Origin: Paenibacillus sp. YN15
GTDB lineage: Bacteria > Bacillota > Bacilli > Paenibacillales > NBRC-103111
Direction: 5' to 3'
DNA: 51,545 nucleotides
Assembly (NCBI RefSeq): GCF_003285005.1
Contig: NZ_QMFA01000033.1
Coordinates: forward strand, 30,865-82,409
The notes under the pieces are model-generated. The model worked only from the letters and a program-made list of their open reading frames with translations, was not told the DNA's origin and searched no databases. The translations under genes and the position numbers were made by a program. This document shows positions 7,937 through 16,445 of this stretch, piece by piece. The first letter of the stretch is position 1. Each line of letters starts with the position of its first letter.

Positions 7937-7962
7937 AAGAGCCCCGAATAGTCAAGGCTCTT
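7937..7962 (-). terminator. Weak hairpin terminator between asnS and dnaD
   Basis: On the minus strand AAGAGCC and GGCTCTT form a 7-bp stem, followed by TTCC with a short T-run (GGCTCTTTTCC). It could partly terminate asnS transcripts before dnaD. Confidence 0.35.
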
Positions 7963-8017
7963 CCAATCGATGTGCAGTATACTGTTCCCCTAAAAGTGAT
8001 GTGATTACGCTTTTACC

Positions 8018-8077
8018 GGGGGCTCCCCCAAAAGTAATCGGAATACGCTTCGTCAGCTTCGCTTCACTTTTGGGGGA
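8018..8077 (+). repeat. Palindromic repeat family A, copy next to asnS
   Basis: Arms TCCCCCAAAAGT (8024-8035) and ACTTTTGGGGGA (8066-8077) are perfect 12-bp inverted repeats with a 30-nt interior, preceded by GGGGGC. A degenerate related copy precedes it (about 7984-8018, TTCCCCTAAAAGTGATG). The same element occurs at 22956-23015 and three times in tandem at 48198-48393. It lies six bases past the asnS stop codon. Confidence 0.8.
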
Positions 8078-8082
8078 CGTTG

Positions 8083-9378
8083 TTATGGATAGAGACGATA
8101 CAGAAGCCGCGGGAACGGAATGGTTTCCCGCACATGGTCCAGACCGCAAATCCAGGCGACGGTGCGCTCCAGCCCCAGGCCGAAGCCGCTGTGGGGCACA
8201 GTGCCGTATTTGCGCAGATCCAGGTACCATTGGTACGCTTCCCTGGACAGTTCATGCTCGGTGAAACGGGACTCCAGAAGCTCGGGATCGTCGATCCGCT
8301 GGCTGCCGCCGATAATCTCTCCATATCCTTCCGGCGCGATCATATCGGCGCACAATACAACCTCCGGACGGTTCGGGTCCGGCTTCATGTAGAACGCCTT
8401 GATGCTGGTAGGATAGTGGGTAATGAACACCGGCTTGTCGAAGCTCTCGGCAATGGCCGTTTCATGCGGCGCGCCGAAGTCCTCGCCCCACGGAATGTCA
8501 TGCCCATGCTCCTGCAGGAATTTGATGGCATCGTCGTAGGTAATCCGCGGGAACGGTGCGGTGATCTTCTCCAGCTTGGAGATATCCCGCTCCAGAACCT
8601 CCAGCTCCTTGCGGCAATTGGCCAGCACCGTCTGCACCACATGGGAGACGAATTGCTCCTGGATGCGCAAGCTTTCGTCCAGATCCACAAACGCCATTTC
8701 CGGCTCGATCATCCAGAACTCAATCAAGTGGCGGCGTGTTTTGGACTTCTCCGCCCGGAAAGTGGGTCCGAAGGAATACACCCTGCCCAACGCCATGGCA
8801 GCAGCCTCCATGTAGAGCTGGCCGCTTTGGGTAAGGAAGGCATCCTCGTCAAAATATTTGGTATGGAACAGCTCCGTAGTTCCCTCGCATGAAGACGGAG
8901 TAAGAATCGGCGGGTCCACCAGCTTGAAGCCGCGGGTATCAAAAAACTCCTGCACCGCCCGGATAATCTCCGCGCGGATGATCAGCACGGCCCGCTGCTT
9001 CGGGCTGCGCAGCCACAGATGGCGATGATCCATCAGGAAATCCACGCCGTGCTCCTTCGGGGTAATCGGATAGTCTTGTGTAATCTGGATGATTTCAATT
9101 CCGGTAACGGTCAGCTCGTAGCCGCTTTGGCTTCTGGGTTCCTCACGGACCACACCGGTGGCATAAAGAGAGCTTTCCTGAGTCAGTGACTTGGCAGCCG
9201 TCCAAACCTCCTCGGGGACTTCGCTTTTCACCACAACGCCTTGGATATAGCCTGAACCGTCGCGCAATTGAAGAAATACGATTTTACCGCTGGACCGCAC
9301 ATTGTGGAGCCAGCAGCCGATGCGGACGGTTTCACCCGCATGGGCGCCGACCTCCCGGATCATGCACTGTACTGCCAT
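8083..9378 (-). CDS. asnS: Asparagine--tRNA ligase
   Basis: 431 residues, class IIb aminoacyl-tRNA synthetase. Charges tRNA-Asn with asparagine. The N-terminal OB-fold anticodon-binding domain (about 15-115) contains [19 protein letters not shown]; the catalytic core shows motif 2 ([17 protein letters not shown]) and motif 3 ([13 protein letters not shown] near the C-terminus). GGGAGG lies 8 nt before the ATG. It follows ackA on the same strand by 32 nt and precedes dnaD, as in the B. subtilis aspB-asnS-dnaD order, although aspB is not here. The sequence and length are ordinary. Confidence 0.97.
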   Translation of the reverse strand: MAVQCMIREVGAHAGETVRIGCWLHNVRSSGKIVFLQLRDGSGYIQGVVVKSEVPEEVWTAAKSLTQESSLYATGVVREEPRSQSGYELTVTGIEIIQITQDYPITPKEHGVDFLMDHRHLWLRSPKQRAVLIIRAEIIRAVQEFFDTRGFKLVDPPILTPSSCEGTTELFHTKYFDEDAFLTQSGQLYMEAAAMALGRVYSFGPTFRAEKSKTRRHLIEFWMIEPEMAFVDLDESLRIQEQFVSHVVQTVLANCRKELEVLERDISKLEKITAPFPRITYDDAIKFLQEHGHDIPWGEDFGAPHETAIAESFDKPVFITHYPTSIKAFYMKPDPNRPEVVLCADMIAPEGYGEIIGGSQRIDDPELLESRFTEHELSREAYQWYLDLRKYGTVPHSGFGLGLERTVAWICGLDHVRETIPFPRLLYRLYP

Positions 9379-9410
9379 ATAGAGAGCCTCCCGAAAATAT
9401 AGTGACTGGA

Positions 9411-10619
9411 TTATTTATGGGATTTCTTAACGATTTCGAGGGTGTCGCGGGCAATAACCAGCTCTTCATTGGTCGGAATGACCAGAACCTTCACACGGGA
9501 GCCTTCCTTGGTAATCACGCGGGGCTCTCCGCTGCGGATTTTGTTCAGCTCCGGATCTACTTCAACGCCTATCCAGGTCAGCTGCTCCAGGATGCTTTGA
9601 CGCAGAACGCTGGAGTTTTCGCCGACACCTGCCGTAAAGACGATGGCGTCCACACCGTTCATACCGGCTACATAAGCGCCGATTTGCTTGCGCACACGAT
9701 ATTCATACATTTCGTATGCCAGAGTGCAGCCCTTGTCGCCCTTCTCCATACCTTCAACAATTTCGCGCATGTCGCTGGAGCCGCCGGAGATGGCTTGCAG
9801 GCCGCTGTGCTTGTTCAGCATGAAGTTGGCTTCCATCGGGCCGATGCCTTCCTTGCCCATGACAAACGGGATGATCGCCGGGTCGATGTCGCCGCTGCGG
9901 GTACCCATCATCAGACCTTCCAGCGGGGTCATGCCCATGGAGGTGTCAAAGGACTTGCCGCCCAGAACGGCAGTTACCGAACCGCCGTTGCCGATATGGC
10001 AGGTGATGATCTTGGTTTCTTCCAGCGGCTTGTCCAGGAATTGGGCGGCCACTTGGCTAACGTAGAAGTGGGAAGTGCCGTGGAAGCCGTAGCGGCGCAC
10101 CTTGTGCTTCTTGTACAGACGAAGCGGGAGCGGGTACATGAAGACCTTCTCCGGCATGGTGGAGTGGAAAGCTGTATCGAATACCACAACCTGCGGCACA
10201 CCCGGCATGTTGATTTCGCAAGCGGAAATCCCCATCATATGGGCCGGATTGTGCAGCGGCGCCAGATCGAACAGGCTGGTAATGCCGGCTTTGACTTCAG
10301 GAGTCACCAGTACGGACTCGGAATACAGGTCGCCGCCTTGCACCACGCGGTGTCCCACGGCTTCAACCTCATTGATGGAGGAAATAACGCCATGCTCCGG
10401 GTGAATCAGGCAATCGACGACCTTCTTGATGGCCACGTTATGGTCCAGAATTTCGCTGACTTCCTTCAGCTCCGGCTTGTCGGTGGGCTCATGCACCAGA
10501 ATGGCGGTATCCATGCCGATCCGCTCTACCCGGCCCTTGGCCAGCACGGATTCATCGTTCATGTCGTACAGCTGATATTTGAGAGAAGAGCTACCTGCGT
10601 TAACTACGAGAATTTTCAC
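9411..10619 (-). CDS. ackA: Acetate kinase
   Basis: 402 residues, the usual length. Interconverts acetyl phosphate plus ADP and acetate plus ATP in overflow metabolism. Visible motifs: [13 protein letters not shown] at the N-terminus, GHRVVQGGD (the family usually has RVVHGG), FHGTSH (about 178-183), [20 protein letters not shown] and [10 protein letters not shown]. The start is GTG at 10619, overlapping the stop of the upstream dehydrogenase as GTGA, so the two are translationally coupled. In most Firmicutes ackA stands with pta or alone, so pairing with a 3-hydroxyacyl-CoA dehydrogenase points to a short-chain acid or acyl-phosphate role; a butyrate or propionate kinase activity cannot be excluded. 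Confidence 0.92.
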   Translation of the reverse strand: MKILVVNAGSSSLKYQLYDMNDESVLAKGRVERIGMDTAILVHEPTDKPELKEVSEILDHNVAIKKVVDCLIHPEHGVISSINEVEAVGHRVVQGGDLYSESVLVTPEVKAGITSLFDLAPLHNPAHMMGISACEINMPGVPQVVVFDTAFHSTMPEKVFMYPLPLRLYKKHKVRRYGFHGTSHFYVSQVAAQFLDKPLEETKIITCHIGNGGSVTAVLGGKSFDTSMGMTPLEGLMMGTRSGDIDPAIIPFVMGKEGIGPMEANFMLNKHSGLQAISGGSSDMREIVEGMEKGDKGCTLAYEMYEYRVRKQIGAYVAGMNGVDAIVFTAGVGENSSVLRQSILEQLTWIGVEVDPELNKIRSGEPRVITKEGSRVKVLVIPTNEELVIARDTLEIVKKSHK

Positions 10620-11497
10620 AGACGGTCACCATCCTTGTCATAGCGGAAGAATCCTTGTCCTACTTTAGTGCCCAGTTGTCCGGCGCGGACCATTTGCTTC
10701 AGGAGGAAGCTCGGGCGGTATTTGATGTCGCCAAATTCGCGGAACATGCCTTCCATGGCGGCCAGAACGGCATCCAGACCGAAGCGGTCGCACATTTCCA
10801 GCGGGCCGTAGTGGAAGTCATAGCCGATTCTCATGGCGGAGTCGATATCCTCGGCAGAGGCTACCCCTTCAGCCAGCACATGCAGCGCTTCGTTGATCAG
10901 CGTGCATACCAGACGGGTAGTCACGAAGCCCGGGGATTCGTAAACCTGAATTCCCTTCTTGGTAATGGTCTCCTCGACAAATTGGCGGGTCAGCTGGAAG
11001 GTCTCCTCGGAGGTTTTCAGGCCGCGGATAATTTCCACCAGATCGATCTTGGCCACCGGATGCAGGAAGTGCATGCCGATAACCCGGTCGGGACGCGTGG
11101 TTTCCGCTGCCAACTGGGTCAGGCTGAGTGTGGAGGTATTGCTGGCCAGAATCACTTCCGGCGGACAAATCTTGTCCAGGCTGCGGATCACTTCATTCTT
11201 GGCTTCCAGATCCTCGCTGATGGTCTCAATCACCATATCGCATTCGGCAATCTTATCCAAGGCATAAACCTTGTGGATTTTGGAGAGAATTAGCTTCTTT
11301 TCAGAGACCGTAATGGCCCATTTTTCAATCTGCTTGTCCAGGCTGACCACAATCATGTCCCAAGCCTGATCCAGTTTTTCAGGGGTTTTCTCCACCAGGA
11401 ATACTTCCATCCCCTTCACCGCCAGCATTTCGGCGATGCCTTGGCCCATCGTGCCGGCCCCAATTACACCAATCCGTTTGAATTGCACTCTTTTCAC
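10616..11497 (-). CDS. 3-hydroxyacyl-CoA (3-hydroxybutyryl-CoA) dehydrogenase
   Basis: About 293 residues. NAD-dependent oxidation of 3-hydroxyacyl-CoA, or the reverse in butyrate-type synthesis; single-domain type like MmgB/Hbd. The Rossmann motif GVIGAGTMGQGIAEML starts about 9 residues in; the active-site region is GMHFLHPVAKIDLVEII with the catalytic His, and the C-terminal dimerisation domain contains GPLEMCDRFGLDAV. The start is uncertain: GTG at 11530, 11497 or 11488. The 11530 start would overlap an upstream palindrome leader, so 11497 is preferred, preceded by AAGGA. Forms an operon with ackA through a 4-nt overlap. The substrate chain length cannot be read from sequence. Confidence 0.88.
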   Translation of the reverse strand: MKRVQFKRIGVIGAGTMGQGIAEMLAVKGMEVFLVEKTPEKLDQAWDMIVVSLDKQIEKWAITVSEKKLILSKIHKVYALDKIAECDMVIETISEDLEAKNEVIRSLDKICPPEVILASNTSTLSLTQLAAETTRPDRVIGMHFLHPVAKIDLVEIIRGLKTSEETFQLTRQFVEETITKKGIQVYESPGFVTTRLVCTLINEALHVLAEGVASAEDIDSAMRIGYDFHYGPLEMCDRFGLDAVLAAMEGMFREFGDIKYRPSFLLKQMVRAGQLGTKVGQGFFRYDKDGDRL

Positions 11498-11532
11498 CCA
11501 TTCCTTGTTATATTTATGTAGGACATTCACAC

Positions 11533-11548
11533 GTTTGCAAATGCAAAC
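11533..11548. promoter_or_regulatory. 16-bp palindromic operator candidate upstream of the dehydrogenase-ackA operon
   Basis: GTTTGCA and TGCAAAC are perfect 7-bp arms separated by two bases. It lies between the start codon and a TACAAT -10-like hexamer (minus strand, about 11560-11565), a typical place for a repressor such as a TetR- or FadR-type acyl-CoA sensor. The regulator itself is not in the window. Confidence 0.5.
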
Positions 11549-11595
11549 CGGGCTCTTTTACATTGTATCCAAGCCCCAAGATCCGATTCGCAAAG

Positions 11596-11633
11596 AAAAA
11601 GCCTCCCGGACGTGCAGATCCAGGTCAGCTTTT
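11596..11633 (-). terminator. Terminator-like hairpin in the leader of the dehydrogenase-ackA operon
   Basis: On the minus strand AAAAGC pairs with GCTTTTT and, inside a small internal loop, CCTGGA pairs with TCCGGG, followed by a T-run. It begins only about 6 nt after the start predicted from the extended -10 promoter at 11646-11653. Confidence 0.5.
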
Positions 11634-11645
11634 CTGCCATGAGCT

Positions 11646-11654
11646 ATCATACCA
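11646..11654 (-). promoter_or_regulatory. Extended -10 promoter (TGGTATGAT) ahead of the dehydrogenase-ackA leader
   Basis: TATGAT at 11646-11651 on the minus strand, preceded by TGG. No convincing -35 was found at 17 nt. Reading through would transcribe the 11596-11633 hairpin and then the operon. Confidence 0.4.
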
Positions 11655-11736
11655 TTTTTCCATCCGCTTGGGGTCGAATGAAGACAAACATTCGATATTT
11701 CGACAATAATAGATGATGGCCCTTTCTAAGCATACG

Positions 11737-11775
11737 AAAAAAAAGTGAGGAGTGCAAGCTGGTCTCCCCACTTTT
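11737..11775 (-). terminator. Strong terminator after the FtsH-like gene
   Basis: AAAAGTGGGGAG and CTCCTCACTTTT (minus strand) form a 12-bp stem with one A-C mismatch, followed by eight T residues. Confidence 0.85.
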
Positions 11776-11800
11776 CTTAAGTTTTCGCCTTTTTTTGGCA

Positions 11801-13327
11801 TTAAGCGGAAACGTTCTTGAGTTCTTCCACTGCCGACATTTTTTCCTTGAGCAAGGCTCTGAACTGCTCTCCGGACATAACTTCCTCCCGGAGAAGAATA
11901 TCCAGGGACTGCTCGAACACGCGGCGGTGCTGCTCCAGAAGGGTGCGGGTACGGGTGGTCAGCTCATCCATAATGGCCGCATTCTCCTTCATCAGCTCCT
12001 CCTTGGTCATCATCTCCCGGTCGATAATGCCCAGCCGGGTCAGCCCGGCGTCCATCATGTTCTTCACCATGGACAGGGCCTGCTCGAAGTCATTGCGTGA
12101 GCCGGTGCTGCGCCCGCCGTAGAACATTTCTTCGGCAACGGCGCCGCCAAGGGCGATCATGATCTTCTCTTCGATGTACTCCTTGGTGTACAGGTATTGT
12201 TCCGCCTGCGGATTATGCCGCACATACCCCAGCGCCTGGCCTCTCGGGGAGAGGGCAACCTGGGAGACGGAGCCGGATTTCAGCAATTCCGCGGCAATGG
12301 CATGTCCAAGTTCATGATAGGCCACCCGGATTTTCTCCTCCCGGGAGGCTTCCCGGTCCGAGCGTTCGCCCATCATCACCTTGTCCACAGCCAAAGACAG
12401 ATGCTGCTGGCTGATTTTTTCCAGACCGTCCCGCAAGGCGTAGATGGCCGCTTCGTTCATCACACTTTCCAGCTGGGCGCCGGAGAATTGGAAGGTCTCG
12501 TCCGCTACCTTTTCCAGATCAACCGACTCTTCCAAGGGTTTGTTCCTGGCATGGAGCTTCAAGATATGCAATCTGCCCTTGCGGTCCGGCAGATCCACCG
12601 TAATGTGGCGGTCGAACCGGCCGGGGCGGAGCAGCGCGCTGTCCAGCATTTCCTTGCGGTTGGTGGCCGCCATCAGGAGAATCCGCGGGCTGTCCGAGGT
12701 ATGGATGCCGTCCATTTCCGTCAGGAGCTGATTCAGCGTCTGGTCGTACTCCTTATGCTGGCCGCCGGAGCGTTTCCCCCCGATCACATCGATCTCATCG
12801 ATAAAGACGATGGCGCTGTCCTTGCCTTCCTTCTGGGCCCGGTTCCGGGCATCCTTGAACAGGTCGCGGACCCGGCTGGCGCCGACACCCACATACATTT
12901 CCACAAACTCCGATCCCGAAGCGGAAACGAATATGGAGTTGGTATAATGGGCCGCGGCCTTGGCCATCAGGGTTTTCCCGGTGCCCGGAGGCCCCTCCAG
13001 CAGAAGGCCCTTCAGCGGGCGGATGCCCAGCCGTTTGATATCCTCATGCTTAATAATAAAGTCCAAGGCTTCCTTCAGCTCATTCTTGGCCCGATCCTGG
13101 CCTCCGATATCCTCGAAGGTCATGTACGAAGGAGTCCGGCTTTTGGATTTCCGGTCCACGCCGCTTACTGCCGCAGCCCCGCCCGTCCTGGCCTTGGTGA
13201 TCATAAAAAGCGCTCCCGCTATCAATCCCATAAAAACGATAGGGATCACATTCAGTCCAAGAAAGGCAAGAAATATAATGACAACCGGCACAACGCCGAT
13301 GACAATTTCCTTCCCGTATTTAATCAT
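11801..13327 (-). CDS. FtsH-like membrane AAA ATPase / zinc metalloprotease, short form
   Basis: 508 residues against about 640 for housekeeping FtsH. Two N-terminal hydrophobic segments (about 9-25 and 28-44) are almost contiguous, so the usual ~70-residue extracytoplasmic domain is absent. The AAA module has Walker A GPPGTGKT (112-119), Walker B IVFIDEID (173-180) and the second region of homology [20 protein letters not shown] (221-240). The M41 protease domain is intact: HELGH at 338-342 and the third zinc ligand Asp413 in GSRNDFEQA, spaced as in FtsH. It should therefore be an active membrane-bound ATP-dependent protease. It overlaps the stop of the upstream membrane-protein gene by 8 nt. 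It is a paralogue, not the main ftsH, which normally sits next to hprT/tilS. Confidence 0.9.
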   Translation of the reverse strand: MIKYGKEIVIGVVPVVIIFLAFLGLNVIPIVFMGLIAGALFMITKARTGGAAAVSGVDRKSKSRTPSYMTFEDIGGQDRAKNELKEALDFIIKHEDIKRLGIRPLKGLLLEGPPGTGKTLMAKAAAHYTNSIFVSASGSEFVEMYVGVGASRVRDLFKDARNRAQKEGKDSAIVFIDEIDVIGGKRSGGQHKEYDQTLNQLLTEMDGIHTSDSPRILLMAATNRKEMLDSALLRPGRFDRHITVDLPDRKGRLHILKLHARNKPLEESVDLEKVADETFQFSGAQLESVMNEAAIYALRDGLEKISQQHLSLAVDKVMMGERSDREASREEKIRVAYHELGHAIAAELLKSGSVSQVALSPRGQALGYVRHNPQAEQYLYTKEYIEEKIMIALGGAVAEEMFYGGRSTGSRNDFEQALSMVKNMMDAGLTRLGIIDREMMTKEELMKENAAIMDELTTRTRTLLEQHRRVFEQSLDILLREEVMSGEQFRALLKEKMSAVEELKNVSA

Positions 13328-13853
13328 AGCTCCACACTCCCATCTTGGCAGCGCTGCGCGGCAGAATCACAAACTTCACATGCTCCCCTTCCGTCAGACG
13401 CACATACACATTGCTGTCATCCATCTCGGTTTGCACTGCCAGCCCTTGCAGCTGGCCTGCTTTGGCCTCCAAGGCCGCGGGAATGTCGGCGTAGCGTTTG
13501 GTTTCCATGGCCTGGGCCACATCGAACAAAGCGGTGGACCACCATTCCTCCAGCTCCGGCGACGTATTGCTGCTCACTTTAATTTCGGGTACGCGGTTGC
13601 CGGCTACCTCATCGTTTTTTTGGTTAATTTTGTGAACAATTTCACGTATATTGGCTTGGTTGTCAAGCTGCACTTGAAATACCGTTTTTTCCCCGGAGAT
13701 GCTGGCTTTGTAGTCCACAACCCCGGCTGTCTCATTCAGCGCATGATTCAAGGGGCTTTCAAGCGCGACACTATGATAAATGAACCAACCGCCGAACAAT
13801 ACGGCTGCAGATGCGGCAACTGCAATCAGAATAGGCGTTGCTTTCAGTTTCAA
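13320..13853 (-). CDS. Uncharacterised single-pass membrane protein, partner of the FtsH-like protease
   Basis: 177 residues. Residues about 7-29 form one transmembrane helix, or an uncleaved signal anchor, after MKLK. The remaining ~145 residues are hydrophilic and predicted to be outside the membrane; they alternate strand-like and helical stretches (for example IREIVHKINQKNDEV and WWSTALFDVAQAMETKRY). No Cys is present and no known domain was recognised. Its last codons overlap the FtsH-like gene by 8 nt, which suggests matched expression and a shared complex. Inference: it may supply the extracytoplasmic part the short FtsH lacks, or act as a substrate adaptor. AT-rich upstream DNA holds paired dyads. 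Confidence 0.75.
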   Translation of the reverse strand: MKLKATPILIAVAASAAVLFGGWFIYHSVALESPLNHALNETAGVVDYKASISGEKTVFQVQLDNQANIREIVHKINQKNDEVAGNRVPEIKVSSNTSPELEEWWSTALFDVAQAMETKRYADIPAALEAKAGQLQGLAVQTEMDDSNVYVRLTEGEHVKFVILPRSAAKMGVWSYD

Positions 13854-13903
13854 GGGTATGTCCCCCTTCCTATTAATTGAAAAGGATTCGTTATTTAGAA
13901 TAA

Positions 13904-13954
13904 ATACTAATATAGAGATTAGTATATCACTTTTTTATACACTAGAGTATATCA
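13904..13954 (-). promoter_or_regulatory. Two operator-like dyads in the promoter of the membrane protein/FtsH-like operon
   Basis: ATACTAAT-6 nt-ATTAGTAT (13904-13925) is a perfect 8-bp dyad, and TATAC-6 nt-GTATA (13936-13951) is a second with the same spacer. AGTATATCA also repeats directly at 13921-13929 and 13946-13954. On the minus strand the region offers an extended -10, TGATATACT, inside this block. This looks like a repressor-controlled promoter about 70 nt ahead of the gene. Confidence 0.5.
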
Positions 13955-14084
13955 ACTTTGTGAATACTGCTTGGCTAAATTGTGGAACGGAAGTGAGAAA
14001 AACTTCATCTCTGCCGTGTAGTCTCTGAATTGGCGTTTCCTGACTCCTGCATCACGTGGACGGCTGATTGGACGGACCATGGTT
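13955..14084. other. Non-coding gap with no recognised feature
   Basis: Part of a ~480-base gap between the membrane protein gene and the ypmB-like gene. Between the dyads and the family B repeat, no promoter, hairpin or coding sequence could be supported. Confidence 0.4.
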
Positions 14085-14250
14085 CCGTTATTTCGCAAAA
14101 ATCCGCCTTTTTTTCTCCGGTGCGGACACAGAATCCGTTAAGTGTGAAAAAATAGCGGTTCTCCATGCTTCGGACGAGAAATAACGAATCGTCTGTCCGC
14201 GAAACTCCGGAAAAGGGCTACATGCCGAAAATAACGGCTCCTCTGTCCGC
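14085..14250. repeat. Interspersed intergenic repeat, family B, copy 2
   Basis: TCCGTTATTTCGCAAAAA (about 14084-14101), GCGGACACAGAATCCG and TTAAGTGTGAAAA (about 14122-14151), then two diverged right-end units with AATAACG plus TCTGTCCGC (about 14180-14200 and 14229-14250). The order matches the copies at 6888-7058 and 33488-33606. Confidence 0.65.
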
Positions 14251-14333
14251 AACCGACGACCCATCCGCGGTACATCCGTGGAACATCGGCGAAACATCTG
14301 CATCTGCGCCCCTACCATGGAACATCTGCACGC

Positions 14334-14359
14334 AAAAAAGACACCCTCTCAGGTGTCTT
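14334..14359 (-). terminator. Terminator of the ypmB-like gene
   Basis: AAGACACC and GGTGTCTT form a perfect 8-bp stem with a 6-nt loop, followed on the minus strand by six T residues. Confidence 0.85.
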
Positions 14360-14368
14360 GACAAACTT

Positions 14369-14869
14369 TCAACCTCTTGCTCCCAGTTTGTAGGTATCCA
14401 GCAGCTGGCCGTCGGCGAACCGGTAATAGTCGTAAAAGCCTGCTTCCCGCCCGTCTTCCTGCTCGCGCTCGTAATAAACCTCCCACACCAGCTCCTCCGC
14501 CAGCTTGCCCGGAGTCACCCGGATAATCCGGGTTGCGGGATCGGCCGAGGCCACTTTCTCCGTAACACTGTCCATGGATACGCCGGCAGACTCATACTCC
14601 GCATGAATGCCGGATTCTTCGCCGATCCATACGATCATCTTCTTCTGGAGTTTGTCCTCCCCGAACACGATGCGCCAGGTCTCCGATCCCACGAAGGTGT
14701 CCACCCGGTCGGCCTTGACCAACATGGTCTGGCTGTAGGCGGCCAGAACGGCCTCCTTCTTCTCTTGCCATTCACCCGAGGTCAAGCGCTCCACATAAAC
14801 AACCAGTCCCAGGAGCAGCACAATAACGCAGACGGTCCCCAGAAGCACATTCTTTTTCCAGCGGCTCAT
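14369..14869 (-). CDS. YpmB-like membrane-anchored protein (DUF5590/PepSY-like)
   Basis: 166 residues from the ATG at 14869, which has GAGGG 8 nt upstream; an in-frame TTG at 14893 is less likely. One transmembrane helix near the N-terminus (about 7-26, after MSRWKKN) leaves a ~140-residue extracytoplasmic part. Its 'TSGEWQEKKEAVLAAYSQT' and 'WEVYYEREQEDGREAGFYDYYRFADGQLL' blocks resemble the PepSY-like DUF5590 arrangement of B. subtilis YpmB, whose gene lies between dinG and asnS, as here. The function of YpmB is not established. It follows the deaminase gene by about 50 nt on the same strand. Confidence 0.7.
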   Translation of the reverse strand: MSRWKKNVLLGTVCVIVLLLGLVVYVERLTSGEWQEKKEAVLAAYSQTMLVKADRVDTFVGSETWRIVFGEDKLQKKMIVWIGEESGIHAEYESAGVSMDSVTEKVASADPATRIIRVTPGKLAEELVWEVYYEREQEDGREAGFYDYYRFADGQLLDTYKLGARG

Positions 14870-14920
14870 TCTCCCATCCCTCTTCACGGCCAAGCATCCG
14901 CAAACGGCTTGATGCGAGGC

Positions 14921-16231
14921 TTATCTTCCGATAATTCCTTCATAGCGGCGTTGGAACTCCACCTTGATTTTCTCCTCGTCCAGCGTCAGGCATTCCCCAT
15001 TCTTCACGGTTTGCTTGCCGTTAATCCACACATCGGTGACATCCCCTGCGGATGCGGAATAAATGATATGGGACACATAATCCGTCCGGGGATAGAAATG
15101 GGGACGGTTATTATCCAGCCCGATAAAGTCGGCCTTCATGCCCGGCTTCAGAACGCCGGTGTCCGGCAGCCACAGAGACTTGGCCCCGTCCGCCGTCCCC
15201 ATGCGGAAAGCTACCGTTGCCGGGACGGCGGTGGGATCGCCGGAGACGCCTTTATGAATCAGGGCGGCCAACCGCGCTTCCTCGAACATATCCAGGTTAT
15301 TGTTGCTGGCCGAGCTGTCGGTGCCCAGGGAAACCAGCAGTCCCGCGGCAAGCAGATCCGGCACCCGGGCCACGCCGCTGGCCAGCTTCAGATTGCTGCC
15401 GGGATTATGGCTGATGCGGACATCATAACGGCACAGAATATCAATCTCGTCATCCGTCAAATGGACCCCATGGGCGATGAGGCAAGGCCGTCCGAACACC
15501 CCCAGCTTCTCCAGGTGGGCGGCCGGACGCAAGCCGTATTGGGCCACATTCTCCTCTACCTCGCGCACTGTCTCGGACATGTGGATATGGATGGGCAGGT
15601 CCAGATCATGGGCTGCCTGGACGATGCGCTCGATATATTCGGGCGGACAGGTATACGGAGCGTGGGGCGACATCATGGTGGTGATTCTGCCGTTGGCCTT
15701 GCCGTTCCACTCTCTGGCAAAACGGATAGCCTCCTGCAGCTTCCGGTCCTGCTCCTCCGGCGGGCACAGGCCGATGACGCCCCGGGCCAGCACAGCCCGG
15801 ATGCCGGATTCCTCCACCGCCTTGGCTACCTCGTCCATATGATCGTACATGTCCACAAAAGTGGTGGTGCCGCCCTTCATCATCTCCAGGATGGAGAGAA
15901 GAGTTCCGTACCGCACATCCTCCGCAGTAAATTTGGCTTCATTGGGCCACATTTTCTCCGACAGCCACACCTGCAGCGCCAAATCATCCCCGTAGCCGCG
16001 CAAATAAGCCATGGCCGCATGTCCATGGGTATTCACCCATCCGGGCATAAACAGCTTGCCGCGGGCGTCAAAACGCTGGACGTTCCCGCTTTCGTCAGTG
16101 GTCTGCTGCCGGTACGCGCCTTCCTGAAGCTCAACAATCCGGTCGCCCTCTACCGCCATATATCCCTGCACCACCGGACGCGCTGCGTCGCCGGTGACAA
16201 AAACCCCATTTTCGATAATCAGTCTGGTCAT
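14921..16231 (-). CDS. mtaD: Amidohydrolase: 5'-methylthioadenosine / S-adenosylhomocysteine deaminase
   Basis: 436 residues, cytosolic TIM-barrel metal hydrolase of the MtaD/SsnA group, which deaminates MTA or SAH. The metal-binding motif is PGWVNTHGHAAMAYLRG (about 63-79), followed by a second His region HIHMSETVREVEENV, the third metal His in LIAHGVHL, and Asp in SLGTDSSASNNNLDMFEE (about 306-323). A C-terminal composite beta-domain carries DVWINGKQTVKNGE. All metal and catalytic residues of the family are visible. MtnX upstream in the window also belongs to methylthioadenosine metabolism, but they are 8 kb apart. Guanine-deaminase-like or other aminohydrolase activity is the main alternative. 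Confidence 0.85.
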   Translation of the reverse strand: MTRLIIENGVFVTGDAARPVVQGYMAVEGDRIVELQEGAYRQQTTDESGNVQRFDARGKLFMPGWVNTHGHAAMAYLRGYGDDLALQVWLSEKMWPNEAKFTAEDVRYGTLLSILEMMKGGTTTFVDMYDHMDEVAKAVEESGIRAVLARGVIGLCPPEEQDRKLQEAIRFAREWNGKANGRITTMMSPHAPYTCPPEYIERIVQAAHDLDLPIHIHMSETVREVEENVAQYGLRPAAHLEKLGVFGRPCLIAHGVHLTDDEIDILCRYDVRISHNPGSNLKLASGVARVPDLLAAGLLVSLGTDSSASNNNLDMFEEARLAALIHKGVSGDPTAVPATVAFRMGTADGAKSLWLPDTGVLKPGMKADFIGLDNNRPHFYPRTDYVSHIIYSASAGDVTDVWINGKQTVKNGECLTLDEEKIKVEFQRRYEGIIGR

Positions 16232-16372
16232 CCGCTAAACCCCTTTCCTGATGCCGCGGATCATGGATGCCGCTGGCAATCTCTTTTCTTCACTCTACAA
16301 TGCCGGGAAGGGAAAATCAAGAAAAGTTCCATTGCATACGGTACAGAGAATATGGTATTTTAGGAGGTACGG

Positions 16373-16402
16373 ATGCATAACTTTGGTGCATGGACGTTTT
16401 GA
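16373..16402 (+). CDS. Possible nine-codon leader ORF (low confidence)
   Basis: The ORF encodes MHNFGAWTF and is preceded by AGGAGG with a 5-nt gap to its ATG. It lies about 45 nt upstream of the DUF47 gene and in a different frame. A strong ribosome site before so short an ORF is worth noting, but chance cannot be excluded. Confidence 0.25.
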   Translation: MHNFGAWTF

Positions 16403-16445
16403 ATACACGGGTTTCAATGCCCGCAAGCCTTGGAGGTTTTTGGAG

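Noticed and set aside
9186-10643. 485-codon open frame on the plus strand
   Set aside because: Antisense of asnS and ackA; no ribosome site and no recognisable domains.
14165-16363. Long open frame of 732 codons on the plus strand
   Set aside because: It is the antisense of the ypmB-like and deaminase genes, which have intact motifs and ribosome sites; high GC creates such shadows.
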